Source: Hypomesus transpacificus (taxonomy: Eukaryota > Chordata > Actinopteri > Osmeriformes > Osmeridae). From it: a DNA stretch of 64,000 nucleotides. Position 1 is the first letter of the stretch. The number at the start of each line of letters is the position of its first letter. The DNA lies in contig NC_061078.1 in NCBI RefSeq assembly GCF_021917145.1, positions 8,755,604 to 8,819,603 of the forward strand, in the 5' to 3' direction. Positions 35,301-58,739 of this stretch are shown one piece after another. Below the pieces are notes generated by a model, which ran no database searches, was not told where the DNA came from, and was given only the letters and a program-made list of their open reading frames with translations. Both the position numbers and the translations under genes were made by a program.

Positions 35301-38300
35301 ACATTACACACACTGCTTGTACAGTTAATTGTACTACTTCGGCTTGTGGTACTGGCACATTATGCAAACATTTAGGATATACAGTACAGCATCGCAACAG
35401 TAATCAATTAATTGGTGACACTCTGGGTCGACTCATTAATCAATGATGGTCTAGCCAACACTCACACAAGCTTACAAGCACCCACCTCAGTAGGGTAGGC
35501 GTCCTGGCTCCACAGGGCTGCGGGATGCTGCTCTCCAGATACGGAGGGCTGGAGCTGGGGGTTGGCCGTCTCGTTAGCGCCGTGCTCGGAGACCAGAGCC
35601 ACGCTGCCCGCCACAGACATCTCCTCTCCGAACTAAGGAGACGAGGAGAGGGAGGGGACATGAGGAAACGCTCATAAAATGGTCGTTTTGGTACTTGCAC
35701 TTACGTCACACAAAATAAGCACAATTATCTTATTTCATTGTTGAAAGTGACTTGTTTTGAAAGTTGAACATGTCTGGTGGTTGCAGTATACCTGGATGTA
35801 GTGGACATATTCATACAGGTCTCCGCGGTGATAACGTACAGGTAGGTCGAAGGGGCAAAAGAGACTGCGTTGTTGTGGGCCCAGACGACACATCTGGTGG
35901 TTCCCTGTACACACACACACACACGTATTACTGACAGACAATGTATTGCGGTTAAGTATTGAGTGTAAAAGCAGCCACATGTATTAGCAGCATTAGTCTA
36001 GCACCCCCATTGTCATCGATGGAACTGCCATTCTATCTATATCCTCACCCAGCTGTGCCTCCTTCGCCATCTGAGTCTCGTGAATAATGTTGCGTAATAT
36101 CTGCTCCTCCTGCAGCAGCTTGTGCTTGTCTAGCGCCTCCTGCTGGCGGAGGTAGTGGTCATGCTGCCTCTGGTACTCCTTCAGCTCATTCAGGGTGCGC
36201 TGCAGAGACCTGGGGAGCGGGGAAGAGGGGAAGGAAGTGATGGGTCCGCGAATCACCGCCACGTCTAGGACCTCGGATCCCTCTTTCCAAGAATGCGCAT
36301 GGGTAAACGTGCATAACGTGACAGCAGCAACTGTCTGGCAAATTTGACTAAATTGGTTGCACTTAGGAGCCTTGCTATGCTTTGTGCTCGTGGTTGGAAG
36401 TGCTGGCGTGTGTGTAGACACTGTGAGGGGTCCTGTCCTTACCTGTGCTGAGCCTCCAGACGCTGCTCCAGCTTCTGCTGACAGAGCACAGCATGCTTCC
36501 TCCTCAGGGCCTGCTCAAAGCCAGGCTGGGCCTGCAGGGCCTGCTCATAGCACAGCACCGAGTGGTTGTACTCCCCTAGCATCTAAGGACAGAGAATCAG
36601 ATGTCAGGGAAAATGTTATCTTGTCTGTTTTAGAGAAAGGAAGAGGGTGAAGAATAGAGAAGTCCAAGACAATGACATGTGGGGTATAAATGTCTATTAA
36701 TGTAAAAACACTTGCATTTTGAATTACATTAACTGTCATCTTTTTGTCATTCCTACACAGGAAATATAATTTACATTATGCAGATTGGTTGGCATGGCCT
36801 TAGGAATCACTTACAGCATAGATGTTGCCCAGGGTGTAGTGGCTGGTGAGGAGGTCAGAGGTCAGGTCAAGGGCTGCATGTGCCAAGATGGCAGCGTCGG
36901 CAGAGAAGTGGGCCCGGTGTAGGATGTTCGCCATGTTAACCAGGGCAATGTCCTTGTGTTGCCTGCATGTGTGCGGGGAACCAAACACATCTAGGTTGAC
37001 ACAACAAATGTTGAAGTATCTAAAGTATGCCTGTTTTGCCAAAGCAAAAAGCCATTTTGCTTTGATTGATCAACAACAACCACAACAACAAAATATACAA
37101 ATCAAAAAGAAGCTTTGCTTTTGGAAAGCTGAGAGATGTTATCATTGTTAATCCCATTGCTAATCCCTTTAATAAACCAGCAGTGTTGAACAGGGCATAC
37201 CTTGGAGAGAAGTGCAGGGCTCGAACCACACAGTCCACTGCCCTTTTTGGCTCGTTCTTCATGCGCCAGTAGAACGATGCTAGGTTGTACAAAACCCACG
37301 ATGAAGAGTTCTGAAACAAACATTAACACACATGGTATGTCAGGGTGGAAATGGGAAAGGGGGGGGCTACAAATTCATGGTTTACATTTACATTTAGTCG
37401 TTTAGAGGACGCTCTTATCGTATATAGATCTCACAATTTAATAACGGCTTTGTCATCCTTTGAAGTTATGCTTAATTAAATTGCATTCATTCAAAAGCAT
37501 AATTAAAGAAAAAAATTAATTTGATGTAAACAAATTCACCCAGAGTTTGATTAATATTCATATCAGTGCATCCCTCATTGTTTTAGTAATTTACAAGAAA
37601 ATTCACTGATATGGATGTCTCAAGTGGGGAAAAGGCTCACCCTTAGAAGCCCTTGGTGGATTCTGTGTCCCACCTCATCCATGCTGTGGCCCAGCTTGTG
37701 AGAAACAGAGCCAAAGATAGGGTCTTCCTTGGAGAGGAGAGGGGAGGTCAGGTTCACCCTCTCTTGCACGCCCTTTAGGACAGAAAGAAAATACGTAAAC
37801 AAAATGTACAAAATGCTGTGGCAAGAGTGAGACGTGTGTCAATATACACTCCATTTGTGACACCCCGTGAGAATATTTCAATAAAAACCATCAATAGACT
37901 ATAAAAAAAACATTCACATAGATACTTGTCCATATATCTTATTGAATTGAAGTGTCCTATATGTGCAAGTCTCACCCTTAGGTGCTGGAAGGCATGGATA
38001 CTATACGGCAGGTCAAAGACTTTGGCACAGTCTGGTATTTCCAGGTCTGGGGGCAGAGGGGACCTGGAATCCACAAAATCTTCAGGGCTGCAAAGGAAGA
38101 ACACATGATTAGTTCACATTTCTAATGTGACCAAAAGAATAACTCAATTTGAAGTTCCCGATCTTCACGGCTATTCCAAGGACTGATGATTTTTTTTTGC
38201 TAGAGCATGACACAGTGGACTCACAATTCAATGTCATGCTGCTGCTATTGGCAGTTTGTTGTAACTAATTGCTTATTGACGCTCACATACCTTTTCTATT

Positions 38301-39682
38301 AAAACTAGCATAATAAAGACGTTTTAACCATTTGAGCTTACCAGATATCTTTGCTCTCCAATGAGATGTAGGTCCCATCGTACAGGTCCAGATCTCCCAG
38401 GGGCACTTTAGCCGTGACACAGTCTGCATCCTCTTTGTAGTGCCTCTGCTCCAGCCCTGTGTCCCTGTCCTCGTTCTCCTCTATATGAATCTTCTGAGCA
38501 ACTAGCTGCTTCTGCGTGACAAGAGGGTTTTTAAATTATTTTTAATGACCACCTTTTTTGCTAATGCAAATGTAATCATCATGAAGTAAATAGTGTAAGA
38601 GCAGTTTTGAAATTATATCAAAACTCAGGTATACTTTAAAAGCATGCATGAACCGGTCTCTAGGCCCAATAGACCTACCACCATAATTGTCCTAGTGTAA
38701 GTGATTTCCCATTAAGTGATTCCATGTTTATTAATGCCATAAAAGGGTGACAGCACCTCTAATTTTTTGAGGTAGTTGACGCGGGTCTCCTGTCGCATGA
38801 AGATGACAAGGTCATGTGGGTGTTTGAGATTTAAAGGTGAGTCGACCTGTAACAAATAAAGTGTCTGCTTCAAAACAGGCTGATGGCATTACACATCCAA
38901 AGCAGCTCCTTCAGTTTGCATGGAACACAGTATACATGCAACAGGGGCTCAATTATATTTATCTAAGCATGGTTGTGTTGTTAAAAAAATTATATGTCAT
39001 CCCTGGACATATCAGTTTGTAAAATAGTTTCGTTTGCCATAGCCTATAAGCCACTGTCTTGTCTTTGGTCCTAATGTCGCATGATGAAATGGCTTGGCTG
39101 GTCAAGCAATTCTTGCAACATCATTCAGTTGACATGCACTGTGCAACGCAGCTGGCAACTGATATGTTTGGTATAATGCGCTAACGTTGTTGAGTATTCC
39201 TGAAAAGACGGCAGTAAACGGCCAATATGACATGCGGTTAACCATAATTGCAGTAGCTAGAAGAGCTTTACAATGTCTCGCTGTAAATGTGTAGACTGCA
39301 TGTTAACTGTTGCACTATCAACCCAACGTTAAAAAAACACTTTCTTGTACCACTCAAACTCCCAAGGGTTTATTAGTCTGTGTTAAAAGTACCTAGCTGG
39401 CCAGCTCATGACAGCTAATGCTAGCTCGACTGTAATGCAACGCTCCGCTTTAGGTAGCTAGCTAAATGTAATGTAGCTAGCATTGGTCTTGAATAAACAC
39501 GGCCGATTTCGTACTTGTTGTTGAATTTTTCCATCTTCTGTGACGACCCAGTGGGTAGTAGCGCCCCCGGACTCGACCAAAAGTATACACAGAAAGATGA
39601 AAATCTTAACTTGTGCAAAGGATTTTCGTGAGACGTTGACATCGGGCAGATACCCAGGACTGATTTTCCAGAAGTCCGCCAT
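29396..39682 (-). CDS. ttc17: Tetratricopeptide repeat protein 17
   Basis: Exons in coding order: 39515-39682, 38757-38846, 38342-38511, 37976-38087, 37641-37772, 37201-37310, 36815-36962, 36443-36582, 36049-36209, 35792-35904, 35486-35632, 35138-35253, 34840-34996, 34142-34366, 33739-33928, 32906-33058, 32504-32772, 32029-32179, 31726-31846, 31028-31187, 30682-30765, 30236-30355, 29763-29906, 29396-29527. They sum to 1170 aa (human 1141) with all phases consistent. The ATG at 39682 is followed by a basic stretch and a hydrophobic signal-like segment (residues 26-37), then the conserved ATTHWVVTEDGKIQQQ. TPR units lie near residues 225-330, 590-700 and 1040-1150. A glutamine/lysine-rich coiled coil (RTLNELKEYQRQHDHYLRQQ) lies near residue 360. 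Exons 16-17 code for a poorly conserved acidic, Gly/Ser-rich linker. In vertebrates TTC17 is linked to actin organisation and ciliogenesis with CATIP. The gene is head-to-head with traf6. Confidence 0.96.
33393..33446. repeat. 18-bp minisatellite, three copies, in a ttc17 intron
   Basis: Three consecutive units of AGACCCCATGGAGGGAGG (one with a single C-to-G change) lie between ttc17 exons 15 and 16. The flanking sequence is purine-rich on the plus strand. Confidence 0.8.
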
Positions 39683-40347
39683 TTTTCTGTCTCCTTTCCA
39701 CTCTTGTGGCAGAAAACGCTCCCAACGTAAAAGCAGCTGACGATGGAATTCCCAAACTTCCTGTCCATCAACATAAAGTACTGTAGCTATGTTGTCTGTA
39801 TATTCTAATGTGTATTTGTAATAAATACATGTAATATATACACATACATATAAACTCCCTAACACACATGGATTAATTTAAATATATATCGTTCCCAATT
39901 TGTTGTAATAAACTATTGGAATACATGCCTGACCTTATAGTTGACATGCCGGTACCTAGATGCGTTTGGAAATTCCCAAAACGGAAAGGTACGGGCACCT
40001 AGGTTCAATAAGCAATTTAATGCAGATATAATCATATGTATACTGTCATATATTGAACCTAGCTCATACAATTGAATTGGTTGAACAGTGTACTGTAGAA
40101 CTTGTAAACATCGGAAACAGTTTTTGGTACTGAATTTGACACAACGCTTCCTTTGACAATTTTTTGAATCGTATACAGTAATCCCATCAACAACCATTCC
40201 AAATCTGGACAGAATAAAAACATGCACACACGTGTGGTTGGTAATATGACCAAAAGATGGCGCTCTATTTAATATAGCTTAATTTGACTTTGGAGCAAGA
40301 AGAAGAACCTTGTGTTGTGACGTTTGGAAAATGCAGGAAGAAAACTA
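39683..40347. promoter_or_regulatory. Shared ttc17/traf6 promoter interval
   Basis: ttc17 starts on the minus strand at 39682 and the probable first exon of traf6 ends on the plus strand at 40347, so both promoters lie in about 650 bases. The ttc17 start codon sits inside AAAATGGCGGAC (minus strand), a match to the YY1 motif often found over start codons. A second AAGATGGCGC-type match lies on the plus strand near 40254-40263. No TATA box was recognised for either gene. A shared promoter is inferred from spacing. Confidence 0.5.
40264..40347 (+). other. traf6: Probable non-coding first exon of traf6
   Basis: The traf6 ATG at 41006 directly follows a splice acceptor (pyrimidine tract then TTTAG), so a 5' UTR exon must lie upstream. 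The best donor is at 40348, ACTA then GTGAGTC, giving an intron of 658 bases. The 5' end of this exon is not visible and the start given is approximate. Confidence 0.4.
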
Positions 40348-41005
40348 GTGAGTCAACTAAAAAAACTTCGAGGCATTATTAAACGTAAAGGTAATATTTG
40401 AAATGGTATAACATTTAAAGGAGTATACAATGAAAAGTAAAACGTTATCTATAGACTGCAATTTGCTAACATTCTATATATTTATATTGACGTGTAGTTT
40501 GACGTGTTTGCTGAAATTTTGGGGAAGTGTACCACTGCAACAGAGGTGCTTTTCCGTATCGCACAAATCGACGTGATTCATTTTTTGGATTGCAAATTAG
40601 CTCACTGATACGGGATTCATAAAATAGCTGCTATTTTCTTTTCTTCTCATTTTACTTGAAAACGTTTACGGGGAGAAGCTTGTCATAACTTGTTTTAGCT
40701 ATGCTAGGCTACTAGGGGATTTAAGGAATTGACAGCCCCGCCCAGTTCAAACGTTGGATTCAAGCAGATAGTATTCAGACTACATGTTTTGAGAGATCAT
40801 TATTGATTTGACTTGCGATCGTTGCCTCAATGATAAGTTGCCATCTACTAATTCTTGACAAGCAAAGAGCTCTGTTACTTTAGGCCTCTCTGGCCAATTA
40901 CACCAGCAGCGTCTAACTTTTTTTGAGATTCTATCAATTGGTCTAACTAGGTTCAGCCTTTTTATGTCTCTCATACACACTCTTTCGCTCTTTCCATCTC
41001 TTTAG

Positions 41006-44000
41006 ATGTCCTGCTTAGAGGGTGAGAAGAGCAGCTTGGAGGACGATGGGTGTTGTGGGGCAAGTGACTTTCCAGCGGAGCTCTCAAACTGTGCCTTAGC
41101 TATGATGGAAAAAGAGGGTGACTTCAGTCCATCAGAAAGCCCCGGCTTGTTTAGTGGAGGAACAGACATTCTGAGGGACACTCCTGCACAGGGGTATGAC
41201 GTGGAGTTCGACCCTCCTCTGGAGAGCAAGTACGAGTGCCCGATTTGCCTCATGGCTCTACGAGCAGCAGTGCAAACTCCATGTGGACATCGTTTCTGTC
41301 GGAGTTGTATTGAGAAGTCCATCCGGTAAGCTAACCAACCACCCACGCACCCCCTCTCACTCTAAGGCTGTTTTTGCTTTCCCTTTCAATTAGGTATTCC
41401 CTACCTTTCACTTCCACTTTCACTTTCCGTTCATACCTAGTTCTACCAATTGAGGATGCTACTGGAAGTGTCTAGCTGTTGTTTTCCATATTCTTATCCT
41501 TATCATTACAAACTTGTCAGTTTTTTTGGTTTGTTACAGGTGCTGTTATCCCTTGAGTGGTGCAGTGCTTTTTACTGCGCAAAATGATGTGCAGCACTTT
41601 GTTATTGTGATTAAGGACCATGACTATCCCTTTCTCCCCAGTGATACAGGGCAGAGGTGTCCAGTGGACAATGAGATACTGCTGGAGAACCAGCTTTTTC
41701 CAGATAATTTTGCTAAACGAGAGATTCTGTCCCTCACTGTGCGCTGTCCCAACAAAGACTGCATAGAGAAAATGGAGCTTCGCCATCTAGAAGTAAGCAA
41801 CCAAGCATGTCAGCTGGTTAGACCCTATAGGTTAAATGTTCAATGTAGTGCGTGCACTGTATGGGAGGAACCATGGATATTGGGAGGTTTTGATTTGTCT
41901 CGGAGGCAAGAGCATTTCATTAAGAGCTATCAACTGTGTGATATTCTTGCTTTGCTAATGAAAATTGATTTTCAAAGGCTTTCTTTGACTAAAAGGCCCA
42001 ATCACTTGAAATCCTATTAAGACATCTCACCCACATAATCTGTTGTTAACTGATTTTCAACTTTTCTTTGCCAGAGTCATGTGAACCAGTGCCAGTATGC
42101 CACTGTGCCATGCCCACTGTGCCAGGAATCTGTGTGGAAGAGCCAGCTAGAGGAACACACAAGCCTACAATGCCAGCGAAGACCAGTTTCTTGCCCTGAC
42201 TGTGTGGCGAGTTTTGTCTATGAAGACAGTGAAGTATGGCTCACTTATATGGTCCTGATATTACATGAATAAATCCCCTGTTTTTCAATATTTGTATTTG
42301 AATGGGCTGATTTGAAGAATAACACTGCAGGATTCAATTGTAAAGCTATTTCACTACAAGTCAGTTCCTATGTGTAACATTGACCTCACAAAAATGATGC
42401 CTAGCCGCTCATCCATTCTCAAGCTCTAGTTAGAATCCCTTGGGTGGCATGGGTATTCAAGTTATTTAAAATGTATTTATTTGTAATTTAATCAAATAAT
42501 GCATTTGTTCCGGTTTCATATGCAGCTCCATAAGCAAAGGTGTCCCTTTGCCAATGTGTCATGTCAATACTGTGAAATGGAGCTCATTAGAGACCAGGTG
42601 AGTCAATATTATTTTCTTGTGTCAGTTTATAAAATAGCTGTGTACTGAGCTGTTTGTCACATCAAGTTGGGCTATTTCTTAAAGAGCATACTCAGAATCG
42701 CAACAGATTGTCGTATTCAACAATTCACATATTCCAGTTGATGTGTGCCCCTCAGAACTATGTGTTTCTTGATTTGGAATTGAACATTTTACAAAGCAGA
42801 AACAGTTACTTCTCAATCATTATCAGGCCAGGAAAAATATGCATATTTTTCTTTCAGTTGGAATCTCACTGTGATATGGATTGTCAGAAAGCGCCTATAG
42901 CCTGCCCATTTAGCAAGTTTGGATGTCGAGAACGGGTAAGCTACAAATGTAGTTTTTCATTTTACACCCACTTCAAATCCTTTCAAGTGAAAGTTATTTT
43001 TTCATGTCATGGGCCACCGTCAAAGTACCATTTTCATTTTAGCAACACCTGACCAATGTCACATTTATTTAGCTTGACCTTGTTGAAGGTCAAGGTTGTC
43101 AAGGTTCAACCCTGGTCGCCACCTAGTTGTCCTACAACCTTTTGAGATGCATATATTCCAGATGCTGCGGCACGACCTGGCTCAGCACATGCAGGAGTTC
43201 ACACAGATGCACATGCACTACATGGCAGAGTTCCTCAGCGGCCTCAGCATCAACGGAATCAAGCCACCGCCGTTAGGGGCCGCTTCGCCTGACACCCGTG
43301 GCGAGGCCAGGGGAGCAGGACCTAGCTGCAGTGCTGCCCCCTGCCAGTGCAGCAGGGAACGACAGGCACTTAAGGAGACCACACAGCACCTGGATGGGCG
43401 GCTGGTGCGGCAGGACCACCAGCTCCGCGAGCTTAGCATTCACAAGGACAACCAGGTACAGCAAGTGTGTGATACCCATCATTCTTGCTATTGGTGTACT
43501 ATGATGAGTTGTAAATGAAAATGGTATCATACATTTCGTTGATTCTTTCAAAACAAAAGGTTTTGGACACTGATGGATATTTTTTATTTGATTGAAATGT
43601 TGAGGCTTGGGGGGCAAATTTGGTTTGATCGTTGCAGTTTGTCAACTTTATTTAAAGTAATCGTACTTTACACTGTGTGACAATTTGTCCGACTGTGACC
43701 ATTTGTCCGACAAAAAAATTTGCAACCTCATTGACAAACCCTGCATTATGTGTGAACTGTAAAATAAACTGCATTCAGCATTTTGTGAACTAACTTTTAA
43801 CAAGCATGTCATACAGTAACTACTTGAAAACCATTTTATGTCTGCCATGGTTGCAGTCTACTCAGTTGATGGAGCTGAGACGCAAGGTGGCATCTCTGGA
43901 GGAGAAGGTGAGCGAGCTGGAAGCCCAGCAGTGCCAGGGCATCTTCGTGTGGCGCCTGGATGGCTTCTCTGCTCACCTGCGTACCCAGGAGGGGGGGCAT

Positions 44001-44453
44001 TCCGTAGTGGTGCACAGCCCTGGCTTCTACACCGGCCGCCCAGGCTACAAGCTATGCTTGCGCCTCCACCTTCAGACGCCCACCGCTCCGCGCTGTTCCA
44101 ACTACATATCGCTCTTTGTGCACACAATGCAAGGTTACTTCGACAGCCAGTTGTCATGGCCCTTGCAGGGCAGCATCCGCCTGGCAGTGCTGGACCAGAA
44201 TCCCGAAGGGAATCATCACGTGGAGGTGATGGAGACAAAGCCAGATCTTCAGGCCTTTCAGAAGCCCACCCTCCATCGCAACCCCAAGGGCTTCGGCTAC
44301 GTCACATTCCTGCACCTGCAGCAGCTGCAGCAGAAGGGCTTCATAAAGGACGACACCCTACTAGTGCGCTGCGAGGTAACACCCCGCTTTGACTGCGCCC
44401 TCAGGAGGGAGGGGGCGGGGGTCCAACCAAGAGGCCCCGAGGCCTCACTTTGA
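41006..44453 (+). CDS. traf6: TNF receptor-associated factor 6 (E3 ubiquitin ligase)
   Basis: TRAF6 carries signals from IL-1/Toll-like receptors and some TNF receptors by building K63-linked ubiquitin chains that activate TAK1 and NF-kB. Exons: 41006-41325, 41642-41792, 42075-42233, 42526-42597, 42858-42935, 43162-43455, 43857-44453; 1671 nt, 556 aa (human 522). The RING starts at CPIC (Cys78, Cys81), continues CGHRFCRSC and ends with CPVDNEIL from exon 2. TRAF-type zinc fingers (repeated Cys/His such as [25 protein letters not shown]) fill exons 2-5. A coiled coil runs through the end of exon 6 and the start of exon 7. The C-terminal MATH domain begins near [10 protein letters not shown] and includes [14 protein letters not shown] and [10 protein letters not shown]. 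An alanine/proline/cysteine-rich insertion in exon 6 (about residues 295-325) explains most of the extra length over human. The gene is tail-to-tail with trpm5. Confidence 0.97.
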
Positions 44454-46316
44454 GGACTTAAAGATTCAGAGAGAAAAGGAGAGACAAAAATGGCAAGTGT
44501 TGTTCATACTTAGCTGACGTGTGGCTGTTTGCAAGCCAGGACTGAATGTACATCCCCTTGTCACAGAATTATTTGTGAAAATCCACAAGGCTTGCAACAA
44601 CAGATAACAGGGAGCTAAGAACCCCTTGCTAAGACTTCATTATTTCCTGTTCAGGTGTGGACACTATCAGTGGCATACAAATGTGCTTTATACATCTATG
44701 AAAGTGCCTTTGCCAGTCAAAATAATACATGCTTTTTTACATTGTAGGTTGAATGGATCATTTATAATATCTATAAATTAATGTAATTAAAGCATAAAAT
44801 AAGTATTCCATATTACATTCCAATTAGGCTGGTGGCATGGTCAGGGTGAATCTGGTAAGAGACACAAATCATTTCTGAAACTCTTACATTAAGTTAGAAA
44901 CATTTTACATTCCTGTCACCCTAGTGAGTTGTTGTGGGGGAAAGCTGATATTTGAATCTCTTTTTATGGACTGAGCTTCCCAAAAACGGATATTTGTGAC
45001 TTCCTTAAAGTTTTTGTGCTGTCACAATTACTGTTGTAAAGACGCAAAGAATCACAGACTGCTGTATCCACCCACAGTGATTAGGGTGATTAAGGGTGTG
45101 CATCTTGTATTTATTTTACCTGAATGTTTTTCCTGAATATTCTGTATACAATATGCTTAAGTGGTTGTAGTAGGAATTGTCAAGTGTCTCTTTCAGTGCT
45201 TTAATGTACACGTTTAATGAAAGTGACATTTCTACAGTAACAGAACTTCTATAATCTAATATCCTACAATATGCTGCCAAGCTTAATGGACCTCAACATG
45301 GGGTGACACTGGATTGTGTGAAGACTGAATGAAATAACAATAATAACTTTTACATTTGCTATGGTAACAAAATCAACTATTAAATACTACTATATTTATG
45401 GTCAGTACATTTAGAAGCCCCTTTGCTGATACATTCAGCTGTTTGACAGCTCAGTTCTCATTTAAGATAAATTGTACCATATTATCATCCAGTTGTGTCT
45501 TGATGTCTGTTGCGTGCAGTAGAAGGATTGAAAGAATGCATGGTACTCCAAAGCAAATACGAATAAAATAATTGTTTGCCTTTTCATAAAATCTGACATC
45601 TTTCATATCAGGGACATGATGTTTACTTAAGATGACCAAATACCTTATCTACATACTGTAACATGTACAGAATTATCAAGACAGTACATTATGATACCAG
45701 TAACTTCATTAGTACAGACATTTGCATTTTGACACATTTATATCTGTTGAAAATCTCTTGACCGTCTCTTGGCTGTTAGGCCCAAAAGCATAATGAAGTG
45801 AAGAAATCCCACACTGTACTATATTGTACATATTTTATTGTGCTTGTATTGTGCTATTCATGACAGTTTTCATAATAGTTCTTTATAGTAACCAATTAGT
45901 AATGTCACTTTCATATATCTCAGAAAACTACACTGTAGATGCTGTTTGTTTTACTCATCAATATAAGGGAACCTTTTGGTGGCTCCATATCCTGGGGTGC
46001 CAGGTTTGGTTTCTCTCCTCTCTGATTTGGCTTCCTTGTCTGATGTGCTTTGAGGGCACTCGGAAAGGGTGCTGGCTTGGACACCTGCTAAAAAGGCTAA
46101 CATTGGACATGATTGTAATAAATAAAATAGTATTGTTATTATGAAACAAATACCGTATCATATACTGCTACCATCATCATAATACCATATCTGAGAAACA
46201 CACACATTCATTGAGGCCTTGAATCATTTAAAAACATAGTATATTATACAATACTACATTTTACAACTATAATTTGAATCATTTGATCTTTGCACCAACT
46301 TTTATAGGAATTACTT
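44454..46316. other. Convergent 3' ends of traf6 and trpm5
   Basis: This is non-coding sequence between two stop codons on opposite strands. Plus-strand poly(A)-type signals for traf6 include ATTAAA near 44786 and AATAAA near 46118. The interval is A/T-rich. No further gene was seen, and the boundary between the two UTRs cannot be placed. Confidence 0.5.
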
Positions 46317-57670
<11,354 letters not shown>

Positions 57671-58265
57671 CTCTGTCCATGCCTTGGGGCTAAGTGCTTT
57701 CAGGTAAATCCATCAGGAGGTGGCCAGCAGGTGAGCCACACCCAAACGTTCTCCCTTTTCCTGACATAAACTAAAGTGAGTTGAGTTTCCTTCTCTTTGC
57801 ATATTTATCAGCCCATACACAGGTGTATGCTCATCAGAGTCGGGTCCTGTACAGTAGGTACTTTGTTATCTCTGAAATGGGGGATAAGTAAGGCATAGAG
57901 AGCTGTGTTGAATCAGATCATGGGAATGAAAGGAAGGGTATTGGTAAGACATTATTAATCGTAATTTGTAGAGATTCCAAAACAACGACAACATTTCTAG
58001 CTAGGTCGGGGACTGTAAATTGTTATATGCTAAAATGTGAACTTACTCCTCATGTCCAAAATTACGTAAAGACATACAGACACATTTCACAGTACTGTAA
58101 AATGCACAAACCTTTGGTCTCAGAACGCTGATCATGTCTGTTTTTGCCAGCAGGGGGGGGTATATCATAGCAAAAGAATCAATGAATATGAGTGAACGTT
58201 ACCAAACTGTCGGTTGGAAGGGGTAGAATTTTGTCCACATAAAGTTCCATGCACTCCTACTGTCT
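57671..58265. other. Intergenic DNA upstream of trpm5
   Basis: Divergent spacer between trpm5 (minus) and cdkn1c (plus); it must hold the trpm5 5' UTR and promoter. No TATA box near the ATG was recognised. No gene is seen. Confidence 0.4.
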
Positions 58266-58354
58266 ATCAGTGACCTATGCACTTTTGTAAAGCTCTCTCC
58301 TGGAAGTCGCTTTGGATAAAAGCGTCTGCTAAATGAATACATGTAAATGTAAAT
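58266..58354 (-). repeat. Dispersed repeat copy 2
   Basis: Reverse-complement match to 16257-16344, with the shared core CATTTAGCAGACGCTTTTAT read on the minus strand. Differences are few. It sits in the trpm5-cdkn1c spacer. Confidence 0.75.
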
Positions 58355-58559
58355 TTAGGCATAGGCCCACATGCAAACAACCATAATTGTGTTCTCAAAT
58401 GTGTTACATTTATCTCATAAATCTTTTTAGTATGTGTAATAGCTTTAGCAAATTTAGTAGGCCTTTAGGTTTGGGGTCCCAGCACACACACACACGTACA
58501 CACACACATACAATATTGGCGCCATTCCAAATAATCTAACCCCCACGAACCTGCACGAA

Positions 58560-58739
58560 CCACGAAGCTGAAGGGGCGAGCCAAAAGACAGACAGCCAAT
58601 AAGGACGACAGGCTATTGTTTGCATTCCCCTTAAATGTGACTTGGTTCGCCCATGATTGCACTTACTCGCATTTAATTACTCTGGTGGTGCTCTCAAGTA
58701 AGGATTGCATTTGAGATTTTCTGAGATTTAGTGTCAGTC
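58560..58739 (+). promoter_or_regulatory. cdkn1c promoter-proximal region
   Basis: A CCAAT box (AGCCAATAAGG) is at 58592-58602 and a GC-box-like GGGGCGAG is just upstream at about 58572-58579, some 140-170 bases before the start codon. No canonical TATA box was seen. The start site is inferred. Confidence 0.4.

Noticed and set aside
39458-39865. Longer ttc17 start about 60 residues upstream of the chosen ATG
   Set aside because: The extension is not like other TTC17 proteins, while the chosen ATG lies in a YY1-type ATGGCGG context and puts the hydrophobic signal-like segment near the N-terminus.
43838-44392. 184-aa plus-strand ORF overlapping the last traf6 exon
   Set aside because: A frame-shifted shadow of the GC-rich traf6 MATH-domain exon, rich in Ala/Gly/Pro as expected from the wrong frame.
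58731-58739. Upstream GTG as the cdkn1c start
   Set aside because: GTG is not a normal start in nuclear genes; an ATG follows three codons later at 58740.
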